Counted from the stretch's first letter, positions 1-8,504 are shown. The stretch is DNA of 35,644 bases from Aquitalea sp. (GCA_019232735.1 JAFANL010000094.1:1-35644), one strand, 5' to 3'. Translations and numbers: made by a program. The notes: generated by a model not told the origin, from the letters alone.

Positions 1-1
1 C

Positions 2-244
2 AGCTTTCATCAGACCGCGCTGCAGACAATGCTGGACGCACTGGGCAGCCGCAAACTGCTGCTCTGCGGCATGATGACGCAGAACTGCGTCACCCATACC
101 GCCCTGTCACGCGCCGCTGACAACTATGAAGTCGCCGTACTGGCCGACTGCTGCACCACGGTGGACCAGATGCTGCACGCCATCGCGCTCAATGCCCTGT
201 CCACCCGCGTGGCCCTGCCCACCGCAGCGCAAGCGCTGGCCTGA
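2..244 (+). CDS. Isochorismatase-family cysteine hydrolase, C-terminal part
   Basis: The open frame enters from the left edge and ends at TGA 242-244, so only about 80 residues of the C-terminus are present. The stretch CGMMTQNCVTHTALSRA matches the active-site region of the isochorismatase/nicotinamidase superfamily, where the cysteine in the 'xxCVxxTxRxA' context is the nucleophile. The following VAVLADCCTT segment is the usual strand and turn after it. These enzymes hydrolyse amide or vinyl-ether bonds on small substrates; the substrate here cannot be told from the fragment. The lid and the catalytic Asp and Lys lie outside the window. The family call is firm, the function is open. Confidence 0.85.
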   Translation, partial: SFHQTALQTMLDALGSRKLLLCGMMTQNCVTHTALSRAADNYEVAVLADCCTTVDQMLHAIALNALSTRVALPTAAQALA

Positions 245-650
245 AGCGCTCCGAATTGGGCGTTGCCTAGCCATCCACCGACAAATTACGTTTAGAAATT
301 AGCTATACGAAGGTTCGAGTAAGCTTCGGGATTGCAGGTACTTGCATCATCCAAGCACCAAGAGTCACACAGCGGCATTGTCATGGGCCGAGTAGCACTC
401 ACTTGCTGGTTTGCAGCCGAAATCAGCGTGAGGTACTGCCCTACCTTGGGCGGCGCCTTGGCAAATCGGCACAATGCCCATACTCGACTACCAGCGATGC
501 GCGAGGCTCGATGATGGCATGGCTTCTTGCTGAACTCGGGAAACCTGTGATGGAGCATTTGCTGGAGCCGCAAGTAGCCGCGACGGTGCGTGGCAGTGAC
601 ATGCCTAGGAGAAATAGGGAAAGCAGCGAGTGCCATCCGTGGGCTAGACC
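245..650. other. 406-base stretch without a supported gene
   Basis: This lies between the hydrolase stop and the stop codon of the leftward TetR gene. It contains open frames of 60-180 codons on both strands (for example a 114-codon minus-strand frame, 636-292), but none has a recognisable domain, a convincing ribosome binding site or a membrane or signal pattern. It reads as less GC-rich than the chromosomal genes around it, like the TetR/MFS pair to its right. It may be the left flank of an inserted segment. I see no clear insertion-sequence ends, attC site or tRNA fragment. Confidence 0.4.
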
Positions 651-1268
651 CTACTTGCTGCGCTCGGTCATCGCAATGATGGTCTCTTGCAACTCATCCC
701 GTGCTTGCTCTTCACTGATGTCTCCGGCCACAGCCGCCTGCGACAGCGCATCGGCCGCGCCAAGCATCGCCCACAGGCTCGCCCGCGACATTCCCTGTGA
801 GCCCGCGAATGGCGCGAGGATGGTATGGCACTTCTCTATGAATACCTGCTGGTACTGCCGTTTGACCGCTGCCAGTTCCGGCGAGCCGCTGAGTGCAGCC
901 AATACGCCGGGTATCTCTCGCCCCTGGGTCAGCACACATTCGACGTAGCTGCGGGCAATGACGCTAGCCTTATCCTTCAACGTAGGTTTGCTAGCCGCAA
1001 TAGCTGTATCAATCACAGCGGTCTGACGCACGTCAAAGTCCTGATAGAGCGCTGCCAATAGTCCATTACGGGTACGAAAGTGGTCATAAACGACCGGCTT
1101 GGTGACTCCTGCATCATCGGCCAGCCGCCCCAAGGTCAACGCATCTGTGCCTTCGGCTCTGATCAACAGCCATGACACATCGAGAAGCTGGCGTAAACGC
1201 TCATCCCTAGGCAGGCGACGACGGCGGGAATCTTGGGTGGCATCGGTTTTTTTTTCAAGACTTGACAT
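651..1268 (-). CDS. TetR/AcrR-family transcriptional repressor, probable regulator of the divergent efflux pump
   Basis: A 205-residue protein, typical TetR length. After a basic N-terminal tail (RRRRLPRDER), residues about 22-70 form the DNA-binding domain. The helix-turn-helix reads LGRLADDAGVTKPVVYDHF, with the usual 'Y-HF' ending. The remaining 130 residues are an alpha-helical ligand and dimerisation domain without a recognisable specificity. It is transcribed away from the MFS pump, with 100 bases between the two starts. A perfect inverted repeat at 1281-1308 is the obvious operator for both genes. By analogy with SmvR-SmvA and QacR-QacA, it should repress the pump and release when a cationic or lipophilic drug binds. 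The family is clear; the target and ligand are inferred. Confidence 0.88.
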   Translation of the reverse strand: MSSLEKKTDATQDSRRRRLPRDERLRQLLDVSWLLIRAEGTDALTLGRLADDAGVTKPVVYDHFRTRNGLLAALYQDFDVRQTAVIDTAIAASKPTLKDKASVIARSYVECVLTQGREIPGVLAALSGSPELAAVKRQYQQVFIEKCHTILAPFAGSQGMSRASLWAMLGAADALSQAAVAGDISEEQARDELQETIIAMTERSK

Positions 1269-1280
1269 CGCTATATACCG

Positions 1281-1308
1281 AAAGTAACTTAACTAAGCAG
1301 GTTACTTT
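1281..1308. promoter_or_regulatory. Perfect 8+8 inverted repeat, probable TetR operator
   Basis: AAAGTAAC at 1281-1288 is the exact reverse complement of GTTACTTT at 1301-1308, with 12 bases between. It lies 13 bases upstream of the TetR start and about 60 bases upstream of the pump start, covering the likely promoters of both. Arm length and position fit a TetR-family operator that controls its own gene and the divergent pump. Confidence 0.75.
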
Positions 1309-1317
1309 TAGTATATT
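1289..1317 (+). promoter_or_regulatory. Candidate sigma-70 promoter of the efflux gene, overlapping the operator
   Basis: TTAACT (1289-1294, 4 of 6 matches to TTGACA) is followed after 17 bases by TATATT (1312-1317, 5 of 6 to TATAAT). The -35 element lies inside the spacer of the inverted repeat, so a bound repressor would block RNA polymerase. This is a consensus match only. Confidence 0.5.
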
Positions 1318-1368
1318 AATTCGCAACCCAGTAGACAATCGGGTGGCGTCCACAATAGGACTAAGGCC

Positions 1369-2841
1369 ATGAACACCGATCCGCTTTCAACTCCACGATC
1401 CCCCCGCCACAAAACATGGTTGGGGCTTCTGACCGTTCTTTCCTTGGTACTGCTGGTTGCGATGGACGGCTCCGTGTTGTACCTCGCCATGCCACGCCTC
1501 ACATCCTCAATTCTGCCGACGGCAGATCAGGCGCTCTGGATTCTCGACATCTACGGCTTCGTCGTCGGGTCATTATTGATCACCTTCGGCAATGTCGGGG
1601 ATCGCTATGGTCGACTGAAGCTGATGATGGTCGGGGCCTTCATTTTCGGTTTGGGATCGCTGGGCGTCGCGTACTCGACCACAGCCGAAGCCATGATCGC
1701 GTTCCGTGCACTCATGGGCCTGGGCGGGGCCACGCTGCTGCCGTCAGGGCTGGCAATCGTCAGTGCCTTGTTCCCCGATCCGCGTCAGCGCGCGCAGGCC
1801 ATCGGCATCTTCGCAGCCACCTTCGCAGCGGGTTTTGCCATTGGACCGGTCCTGGGCGGGCTGCTGCTGCAACACTTCGATTGGGGCGTGGTATTCATGA
1901 TCAACGTTCCAGTTGTACTGATCTTTCTACTGACCGCACCACTACTGCTGCGAGAAGTGCATTTCACCCGCTATGGCCGCATCGACGTGCCGAGCCTATT
2001 GCTGTCCTTCGCCGGTATCCTACTGTTCACCTATTCGATCAAGAGTGGGGCCGCAGGGGGATTCACCACGCCCCAGATCATTGCGGGCCTCATCGGCCTC
2101 GCTGCGCTGACACTATTCATCCTTCGGCAAACAACGATTGCATTTCCGCTGCTGGATCTGAGCTTGTTCAAGGATCGCGTCTTCTCGATCGCCATCCTGA
2201 CCGGCCTACTGTCGCTGGTGGTTTGGTCAGCAGCCGGTTACTTGTCAGGCATCTACCTGCAATCTGTGCTGGACTTCGAGGTATTCACCGCCGCGCTACT
2301 CACCTTGCCGGGTGCAGTGGTGCTCACCGCTACCTGCATTGGAACGAGCCTCATCGTGGAGCACCTAGGACGCAAGGCTGCGCTGGTTGCCACGCATTTC
2401 CTGATCAGCGCGGGTGTGTTCCTGCTGCTATTCACGACGACTGAGGCCGGTGCCATTGCATTCGTGGCCTCGACGGTGATCGCAGGCGTAGGCTACGGCC
2501 TCTCCTTCAGCCTTGTGGCCGAAATCGCTATCTCTGCCGTTCCTCCCGAGCGCGCGGGGGCAGCCAGCTCCATCGCTGAAACCAGCAACGAAATCGGTAA
2601 TGCCCTCGGCATCACCTTGCTAGGTTCGCTAGCAGCACTAGTGTTCCGGCTGTCCGGCCCCGGCATGGCGGGCACCTTGAATGAAACCCTCGACCGTACA
2701 GGAGTGACTGCGCAGGCTGTGATGCAAGCGAAGGAGGCCTTTCTATCGGGGCTGCACCTGGCGGTAGGCATCGGTGGGCTACTCACGCTGTTGGTAGGCA
2801 GCTTGGCCTGGTTCTGGTTGCCACGAAAGCTGCCGGAATAG
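1369..2841 (+). CDS. MFS multidrug efflux transporter, DHA2 (14-TM) family, SmvA/QacA-like
   Basis: A 490-residue, highly hydrophobic protein that fits the 14-TM drug:H+ antiporter-2 family. TM1 carries the acidic motif VAMDGSVLYLAMP (the D1-type motif). The TM2-3 loop has motif A, GNVGDRYGRLKL. TM5 has motif C, AIGPVLGG, followed by VFMINVP. The order and the LWILDIYGF segment resemble SmvA, which exports quaternary ammonium dyes and biocides. The start ATG 1369 has an AGGACTAAGG purine stretch just upstream. The divergent TetR gene and shared operator suggest inducible expression. The pair sits between two housekeeping-type genes and looks less GC-rich than they do, which suggests acquisition. 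Export of cationic biocides is inferred from the family; the true substrate is unknown. Confidence 0.9.
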   Translation: MNTDPLSTPRSPRHKTWLGLLTVLSLVLLVAMDGSVLYLAMPRLTSSILPTADQALWILDIYGFVVGSLLITFGNVGDRYGRLKLMMVGAFIFGLGSLGVAYSTTAEAMIAFRALMGLGGATLLPSGLAIVSALFPDPRQRAQAIGIFAATFAAGFAIGPVLGGLLLQHFDWGVVFMINVPVVLIFLLTAPLLLREVHFTRYGRIDVPSLLLSFAGILLFTYSIKSGAAGGFTTPQIIAGLIGLAALTLFILRQTTIAFPLLDLSLFKDRVFSIAILTGLLSLVVWSAAGYLSGIYLQSVLDFEVFTAALLTLPGAVVLTATCIGTSLIVEHLGRKAALVATHFLISAGVFLLLFTTTEAGAIAFVASTVIAGVGYGLSFSLVAEIAISAVPPERAGAASSIAETSNEIGNALGITLLGSLAALVFRLSGPGMAGTLNETLDRTGVTAQAVMQAKEAFLSGLHLAVGIGGLLTLLVGSLAWFWLPRKLPE

Positions 2842-2856
2842 AAATTCAAGCAATGA

Positions 2857-2881
2857 AAAAACCCGCCAGCGGCGGGTTTTT
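2857..2881. terminator. Bidirectional intrinsic terminator between pump and fumarase
   Basis: A-run, CCCGCC (2862-2867), loop AGC, GGCGGG (2871-2876) and a T-run form a perfect GC stem flanked by A on one side and T on the other. It can end transcription of the rightward pump gene and of the leftward fumarase gene. Confidence 0.9.
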
Positions 2882-2905
2882 GTTTACAGCAAAGCTCGGT
2901 CAGGC

Positions 2906-4432
2906 TCAGGCCTTGTTGACCGGAATCTTGCCAATCTTGACACGCCATTCCGCCGGGCCGGTATTGTGTACCGAGATACCGTTGGAATCGACAGCCACCG
3001 TCACCGGCATGTCTTTCACTTCGAACTCGTAGATCGCTTCCATGCCCAGGTCGGCAAAGCCCACCACTTTGGAGGCCTTGATGGCCTTGGACACCAGATA
3101 GGCCGAACCGCCCACCGCCATCAGATAGACAGCCTTGTTGTCCTTGATGGCTTCGATGGCCGCCGGGCCGCGCTCAGCCTTGCCGATCATGCCCAGCAAG
3201 CCAGTCTGTTCCAGCATTTGACGGGTGAACTTGTCCATGCGGGTGGCGGTGGTGGGGCCGGCCGGGCCAACCACTTCGTCACGCACTGGATCAACCGGGC
3301 CCACGTAGTAGATGAAGCGGTTGGTGAAGTCCACCGGCAGCGCTTCGCCCTTGTTCAGCATGTCCACCATGCGCTTGTGCGCGGCGTCACGGCCGGTGAG
3401 GATCTTGCCGTTCAGCAGCAGCACGTCGCCCGGCTGCCAGCTGGCCACTTCTTCCTTGGTGATGTTGTCCAAGTCTACGCGCTTGCCATTGCTGGTGTCG
3501 TAGGTGATTTCCGGCCAGTCTTCCAGGCTGGGTACGGCCAGGTGGGCCGGACCGCTGCCATCCAGATGGAAGTGGATATGACGGGTAGCGGCGCAGTTGG
3601 GAATCAGGGCGACCGGCAGGCTGGCGGCGTGGGTCGGGTAGTCCAGAATCTTCACGTCCAGCACGGTGGTGAGACCACCCAGGCCTTGAGCGCCAATACC
3701 CAGTGCGTTCACTTTTTCGAAGATTTCCAGGCGCAGCTGTTCAACACGGGTCAGTTCTGCACCGCTCTCTGCCTTGGCCTTCAGCTCGTGAATGTCCACA
3801 TGCGACATCAGGCTTTCCTTGGCCAGCAGCATGGCTTTTTCCGGGGTACCGCCAATGCCGATACCCAGGATGCCCGGCGGGCACCAGCCAGCACCCATGG
3901 TGGGCACGGTCTTGATCACCCAGTCGACAATGCTGTCGGACGGATTCAGCGCGTAGAACTTGGACTTGTTCTCCGAGCCGCCGCCCTTGGCCGCACAGGT
4001 CACTTCCACGCCGTCGCCTTCAACGATTTCGAAGTGCACCACGGCCGGGGTGTTGTCCTTGCTGTTCTGGCGCTTGCCAGCCGGGTCCAGCAGCACGGAA
4101 GCGCGCAGCTTGTTGTCCGGGTTGTTGTAGGCACGGCGTACGCCTTCGTTGACCATCTCCTGCACCGACAGGGTGGCGTCCCACTGCACATTCATGCCCA
4201 CTTTCAGGAACACCACGGCAATGCCGGTATCCTGACAGATGGGACGACGGCCTTCGGCACACATGCGGCTGTTGATCAGGATCTGTGCCATCGCGTCCTT
4301 GGCGGCCGGGCTTTCTTCATGCAGATAAGCCTGGTACAGGGCGTCGATGTAGTCCTTGGGGTGGTAGCAACTGATGTACTGAAAAGCATCGGCGATGCTT
4401 TGAATGAAATCATCCTGACGGATAACAGCCAT
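2906..4432 (-). CDS. Class I fumarate hydratase (iron-sulfur, FumA/FumB type)
   Basis: A 508-residue protein of class I fumarase length. It interconverts fumarate and L-malate in the TCA cycle with an oxygen-sensitive [4Fe-4S] cluster in the cytoplasm. The three cluster cysteines are visible: C66 in RRPICQDTG, C184 in GAGWCPPG, and C280 in LIPNCAATRH. Their spacing matches C105/C224/C318 of E. coli FumA. The ATG at 4432 has GGAGAG seven bases upstream. It ends 25 bases before a bidirectional terminator. Upstream, the pseudokinase-Hpt gene ends 60 bases before this start with no terminator in between, so read-through from that operon is possible. No frameshift or missing ligand is seen. It is likely a core chromosomal gene. 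Confidence 0.95.
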   Translation of the reverse strand: MAVIRQDDFIQSIADAFQYISCYHPKDYIDALYQAYLHEESPAAKDAMAQILINSRMCAEGRRPICQDTGIAVVFLKVGMNVQWDATLSVQEMVNEGVRRAYNNPDNKLRASVLLDPAGKRQNSKDNTPAVVHFEIVEGDGVEVTCAAKGGGSENKSKFYALNPSDSIVDWVIKTVPTMGAGWCPPGILGIGIGGTPEKAMLLAKESLMSHVDIHELKAKAESGAELTRVEQLRLEIFEKVNALGIGAQGLGGLTTVLDVKILDYPTHAASLPVALIPNCAATRHIHFHLDGSGPAHLAVPSLEDWPEITYDTSNGKRVDLDNITKEEVASWQPGDVLLLNGKILTGRDAAHKRMVDMLNKGEALPVDFTNRFIYYVGPVDPVRDEVVGPAGPTTATRMDKFTRQMLEQTGLLGMIGKAERGPAAIEAIKDNKAVYLMAVGGSAYLVSKAIKASKVVGFADLGMEAIYEFEVKDMPVTVAVDSNGISVHNTGPAEWRVKIGKIPVNKA

Positions 4433-4492
4433 GAGCGGTCTCTCCAGCGTAGGGGCTTTAGGAATTGTCCGGATATTTTAGGCGCTTGCGCT

Positions 4493-5437
4493 CTATTGCG
4501 CCATGCCTGTACCGGGATTAAGCCCAAGCGCCCACTGCTGCAGATACACGGCAAATGCCTCCAGTTGCAGCTCCACCTCCTGCAACAAGAGCGGCAGGCG
4601 CTCCTGCTGGCGGCTGCGTCCGGCCTGTTCCAGCTGGCTGGCGGCGTGAGACAGGGCCCGGGCCCCCACACTGGCACTGGCGCCCTTGATGCGATGGGCC
4701 AGCAAGATGAGTTCATCCATGTCCGAACACTGCCAGGCTTGCAGCAAATTCAACAAATCTTCCCGCTTGTGCTGCACAAAGCCCTGCAGCAAGGCCAGTT
4801 CCTGGCCTGCATCTCCCATGCTGAATGCCTGCAGCACACTGTGATCCAGCACGGGTAGCGCAGCGGCAGCCTCACCATTGGGGCTGGCATGGGTCTCATG
4901 ATCCGGCACCATCTGCAGCCATAGCTGCAGTGAACAGCCCCAGCCATGTTCAGACTCAGCCAGCCGCAACGCGCCCCCCAGCTGCCGGGCGAGCAGGCGG
5001 GCAAGCGGTGGCATACCTTGGCTGCTCTTGCTTGTTTGCCGCGAGGATGGCTGCAGTGCCGTCACCGCCATCCCATGGTGAACGCTGATTTCAACCGTGA
5101 TGAGCTGACGCATCTGCTGCTGCGCCCACGCTTGTACCTGTAGCTGAAGACTGCCACCGCTGGCATGCTGGATGGCGTGCCGCAACAGAAGGCGGATCAG
5201 CAAGGACAGGGTGGGCGTCGGCAAGCGCAAGACCGGTGCCAGATGCTCATCAATCTGCCAGTTGAATGCCACCCCTTGTCGGGTGGTCTGCAGCCGGAAC
5301 CAGCCGCACCACAGGGCAAGCTGCTGCGACAGGGAGGCCGCCTGCAAGCTGCCCCGTGCGATGGAAACGACACCCCGCCGCATGGGCAAGGCTGGCCGCA
5401 CACCAGCCCGCAGGCGGCGCATTGAGGCGGCTATCAT
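4493..5437 (-). CDS. Degenerate histidine-kinase ATPase domain fused to an Hpt phosphotransfer domain
   Basis: 314 residues from ATG 5437, which has GGAG seven bases upstream; an earlier GTG at 5533 has no clear ribosome site. Residues about 60-178 look like the HATPase_c fold of a hybrid kinase. The N-box region reads LLRHAIQHASGG, with H where the Mg-binding Asn belongs. The last part, LLARQLGGALRLAESEHGWG, matches the G2-side helix and strands, but no DxGxG (G1) box is present. There is no HisKA dimerisation domain and no receiver domain. The C-terminal 100 residues are a good Hpt domain with the phospho-accepting histidine, AHRIKGASASVGA (H248). It is probably a catalytically dead kinase remnant that relays phosphate through Hpt, or scaffolds. 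It is the third gene after a binding protein and a diguanylate cyclase. The partner kinase and receiver are unknown. Confidence 0.75.
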   Translation of the reverse strand: MIAASMRRLRAGVRPALPMRRGVVSIARGSLQAASLSQQLALWCGWFRLQTTRQGVAFNWQIDEHLAPVLRLPTPTLSLLIRLLLRHAIQHASGGSLQLQVQAWAQQQMRQLITVEISVHHGMAVTALQPSSRQTSKSSQGMPPLARLLARQLGGALRLAESEHGWGCSLQLWLQMVPDHETHASPNGEAAAALPVLDHSVLQAFSMGDAGQELALLQGFVQHKREDLLNLLQAWQCSDMDELILLAHRIKGASASVGARALSHAASQLEQAGRSRQQERLPLLLQEVELQLEAFAVYLQQWALGLNPGTGMAQ

Positions 5438-5555
5438 GGATAGGCTCCGCGGAAGTAAGGGGCCGTTGCAGCTGGCATCCGGCCCGGAAGAAGAGAAATG
5501 CAGTATGCCAGTAGCGGCTGGCCCACGGTGCACAGACGACAGGCTAGCGCAGGGC

Positions 5556-7274
5556 TCAGCTTGATGAGTACGTTCGGCGTCCCGGTGACTCGGCCTTGAC
5601 CCGGTACATGGCGTTATCCGCCACGCTGACCAGCTGCTCCACCGTTTGCCCGTCTCGCGGGTACAGGCTGTAGCCGATGCTGGCCCCCACCGTGAGCCGC
5701 TCCCCTGCCACGATCATGGCTTCGGCGATGCTGCTGCCCAGCTTGCCGATCAACTCGTCCAGGGTGTGAGGGGTGAAACTGCCCTGCAGCAGAATCAGGT
5801 ACTCATCTCCGCCCAGGCGGGCCACCATGTCACCGCTACGCACCACATGCAGCAAGCGGTGCGCCACGATCTGCAGGATTTGGTCACCACAAGCATGGCC
5901 ATGACGGTCATTCACTTCCTTGAAGCGGTCCAGATCGATAAACAGCACGGCAAACTGAATTTCTTCATGCTGCGCCTGCTGCAGCAACTGCTCCAGCCGC
6001 TGGAAAAACAAGGAACGATTGGCCAGCCCGGTCAGGCTGTCGTGATGGGCAAGATAACTCAGCTCACGCTGATTGTCATACAAACTGGCCATGTGATTGT
6101 TGATCTGCAAACGCATGCGATCGAAATTGCGGGCCAGCACGCCAATTTCATCATTACGCTCCACCGGCAGAGCGGTCGGTTGAGCGGAGGAGGAGAAACT
6201 ACTCGCGGCTTCGGCCAGCATATTGATGGGGCGCAGCAAAGCCCTGGCAAATATCACCCCCAACAAGATGGCCATCAGGCTGAAAGCCAACACCATGTGG
6301 ACGATGCGCTGCCCCAGCGGCACAGCAGCTGCCAGCACATCCTTCAGCGGCTCGACCAGGCCGGTGACGACGAAATCCTCCCCCGTCCCCATGCCAAAAG
6401 GTTTGCGCGCAAAGGCCATGATGCGGCCGGGCGATTGTTGCGGCTCATCCAGCCCGCTCAGTTCCAGGGTCCGCCTGGTACGTTCAAACAGGGGCCGGGT
6501 AGCGGGAAAGCTGTCCTGCATCAGAATGCGTCGCCCCTTGTCAAAACCGAAGGTCTGGGAAACATCCGGGTGAACCAGAAAATCGCCCCAGCGATTGGCC
6601 ACATACAGTTGATAGCCTGCCGGCAAATCCGCCAGCGGCTTGGTCAACAAATGGGCCAAATCGATATTGACCACCAGCAAAGCCCCTGGCCGACCATCAT
6701 GCCGTGGCAATGGCGTCGCCACCATCAAGCCCGGACGTCCTTCGGCATCATGCGATGACTGTTCGTGGTTGACGGCGATGCCGGATTGATAAAGCTGGCC
6801 GGCAGGCAGGCTCAGGGTTTCGAATACATAGGCAAAGTGCCCTTTTTCCTGCAGTTCCAGACCGGTCACCCGCTTGGTCAGACCATGGTCACTATCCAGC
6901 CTGACCAGCTCCAGCCCATTGTCCGCAGCCCCGATCAGCCTGATCTGCAGATATTCGGGATGCAGGGCCAGCATGGCCGCAAAAGATTGCGCCAGACGGT
7001 CCTTGGCCCCTTCCCGCTCCGCGCCCTCAGGCAGATTGATGACGCGCTCCACCGGTTCCAGTCGTGCCAGCAGCAGGACATCGGCAGTGGCTTCATCAAT
7101 GTCGGCAGCCAGCCGACGATTGATATTCTGCACCAGCGTCAGCAAATCATCCTTGGCACCAGACACCAGCATGGAGCGATTGGCCGAATAGGCGTAATAG
7201 CCGGTCAGACCGGAAGAGAGGATGCCGAAGATGGCCAGCAGCAAGGCCAGTTTGAACAATAAGCCGGAGCGCAT
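5556..7274 (-). CDS. Membrane diguanylate cyclase with periplasmic double-CACHE-like sensor, HAMP and GGDEF
   Basis: 572 residues. TM1 (about 5-28), a periplasmic domain of about 290 residues of dCACHE type, TM2 (about 320-344), HAMP (about 345-398, with RNDEIGVLARNFDRM), and a GGDEF domain to the end. The catalytic loop is GGDEY (488-492), an accepted active form, and the product-inhibition I-site RSGD stands five residues before it. There is no EAL domain. It should make c-di-GMP from GTP in response to a periplasmic signal. The start ATG 7274 is two bases after the stop of the binding-protein gene, which indicates tight coupling. In Vibrio cholerae the PotD-like NspS controls the neighbouring MbaA (CACHE-HAMP-GGDEF-EAL) in response to polyamines; this looks like a GGDEF-only relative of that arrangement, by inference. 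Confidence 0.9.
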   Translation of the reverse strand: MRSGLLFKLALLLAIFGILSSGLTGYYAYSANRSMLVSGAKDDLLTLVQNINRRLAADIDEATADVLLLARLEPVERVINLPEGAEREGAKDRLAQSFAAMLALHPEYLQIRLIGAADNGLELVRLDSDHGLTKRVTGLELQEKGHFAYVFETLSLPAGQLYQSGIAVNHEQSSHDAEGRPGLMVATPLPRHDGRPGALLVVNIDLAHLLTKPLADLPAGYQLYVANRWGDFLVHPDVSQTFGFDKGRRILMQDSFPATRPLFERTRRTLELSGLDEPQQSPGRIMAFARKPFGMGTGEDFVVTGLVEPLKDVLAAAVPLGQRIVHMVLAFSLMAILLGVIFARALLRPINMLAEAASSFSSSAQPTALPVERNDEIGVLARNFDRMRLQINNHMASLYDNQRELSYLAHHDSLTGLANRSLFFQRLEQLLQQAQHEEIQFAVLFIDLDRFKEVNDRHGHACGDQILQIVAHRLLHVVRSGDMVARLGGDEYLILLQGSFTPHTLDELIGKLGSSIAEAMIVAGERLTVGASIGYSLYPRDGQTVEQLVSVADNAMYRVKAESPGRRTYSSS

Positions 7275-7276
7275 GG

Positions 7277-8317
7277 TCAGATATTCCCCGGGCGGTTACC
7301 CGAAATGATCTTTTGCCACAGCGCTTCACGCTGTCCGGCATTCTCTACCGGTTGCAACCACAGCACCCGTGCCGTTGCCTGCAGCTCGCCACTGGCCGTC
7401 AGGGTATCGGCCAAACCCTGCCGCAGCGGCAATAGCCGGCTGACCTCCGGTTCCAGCATGTAGTTGATCCACTGCTGCGCCAGTTGCGGCTTGCTGGCGG
7501 CCACCGTCATGGCCCAGCAATCCAGCCATGCCAGCACGCCTTCACGGGGAATGGCATAGCCGACATCCGCACCCGCCAGGCGCAGGGAATTGAGCTGCTG
7601 AGTGCCATAGTTGCCAAACATCAGCGCAATGCGATGCTGGATGAACAGCTCGGTCGCCTCCTCCGGCAGGCTGTAATAAGTCAGCACATTGCGCCGCAAA
7701 TCAACCAGCCGTTGCACCAGCATTTTTTGCTGTGCCGCAGACAACTGGAAAGGATGATCAATCCCGCTGGCCAACGCGGCAAAGGAAAAATTGTGCTGAG
7801 CGCTATTGAAGTCCAGCACCTTGTGGCGATAGCGCGGATCCCACAGCACATTCATCGAATCAGGCGGCGTGGCGAACTGCCGCTTGTCGTAGATGATGCC
7901 CATGGTGGAATAGGTAAATGGAATGGCATACAGCCGGCCTTGCTGCTGCAGGCCGGGAATAGCCGCCCAATGCCGGAAGCGCGGCAATTGGTGTCGGGTA
8001 TTGGGCAACCAGGCGGGATTCAGGGGCTTGAGCAGTCCGGCAGCAAAATAGCGCTGCATTTCTGCGGTATTGGCGGCAACCACATCATATTGCGGACCAT
8101 GTTGCGCATGCATCTTGTCCCACAGCATTTCGTCGGAATCGACAAAAGTCACTTCGACATCCACCTGGAAGCGCTTTTCAAAGGTCTGCACCACATCCAC
8201 ATCCGCATAGCCGGGCCAGGCCAGAACGCGCAGGACGTCCTTGGCCTGCAATGGCTGCCATGCCAGCAGACTGCAGATGAAACCCGCCATCAGACCGCTT
8301 CGTATTTGCATCGCCAT
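7277..8317 (-). CDS. Periplasmic PotD/NspS-like polyamine-type binding protein
   Basis: 346 residues from ATG 8317 (a TTG at 8320 and an ATG at 8311 are alternatives). A signal peptide ends at about ...WQPLQA/KDVLRV. The mature part follows the family pattern of spermidine/putrescine-binding proteins: VLAWPGYADVDVV at the first strand, YDVVAANTAEMQRY, YAIPFTYSTMGIIYDKR, and a C-terminal lobe ending with QQWINYMLEPEVSRLLP. No ABC-transporter permease or ATPase gene is adjacent, and the next gene two bases downstream is a membrane diguanylate cyclase. This context argues for a sensory rather than a transport role, as for NspS. The ligand is inferred to be a polyamine or a related amine; other small cations are possible. 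Confidence 0.85.
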   Translation of the reverse strand: MAMQIRSGLMAGFICSLLAWQPLQAKDVLRVLAWPGYADVDVVQTFEKRFQVDVEVTFVDSDEMLWDKMHAQHGPQYDVVAANTAEMQRYFAAGLLKPLNPAWLPNTRHQLPRFRHWAAIPGLQQQGRLYAIPFTYSTMGIIYDKRQFATPPDSMNVLWDPRYRHKVLDFNSAQHNFSFAALASGIDHPFQLSAAQQKMLVQRLVDLRRNVLTYYSLPEEATELFIQHRIALMFGNYGTQQLNSLRLAGADVGYAIPREGVLAWLDCWAMTVAASKPQLAQQWINYMLEPEVSRLLPLRQGLADTLTASGELQATARVLWLQPVENAGQREALWQKIISGNRPGNI

Positions 8318-8504
8318 CAACGTGGTTATTTCAAATCACCGTTTGAATGTAGCTGCTGCCTTGCCTTATGCCTAAGTATTTTTACAGGACGATGGTTTCA
8401 AGTACCTCGAGGACTGCCGCGGTCTCTGTTAAAGCCAGCATCCGCCAGACTATTGATGAGTGCCTCCCCCCAACGCACAGTAACAACCGAGATCTTCTGT
8501 CAAC
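8318..8504. other. Left half of the divergent binding-protein/amtB intergenic region
   Basis: The gap between the leftward operon and amtB is 403 bases. This left half must hold the promoter of the sensory operon, but I see no convincing -35/-10 pair and no ribosome site better than weak. A-rich and T-rich tracts occur around 8373-8400. No coding frame here has a recognisable domain. The right half (8505-8720) holds the nitrogen-control elements listed separately. Confidence 0.35.

Noticed and set aside
292..636. A 114-codon minus-strand frame left of the TetR gene
   Set aside because: No ribosome site, no domain, and equally long frames exist on the other strand; left as unassigned sequence.
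2966..4858. A 630-codon open frame antisense to the fumarase gene
   Set aside because: It mirrors the fumarase codons, is rich in His/Gln/Val as expected for antisense of GC-rich genes, and has no domain; the fumarase frame has all cluster cysteines.
5438..5533. Upstream GTG start adding 32 residues to the pseudokinase-Hpt gene
   Set aside because: No ribosome site before it and the added residues look non-coding, whereas ATG 5437 has GGAG at good spacing. Not fully excluded.
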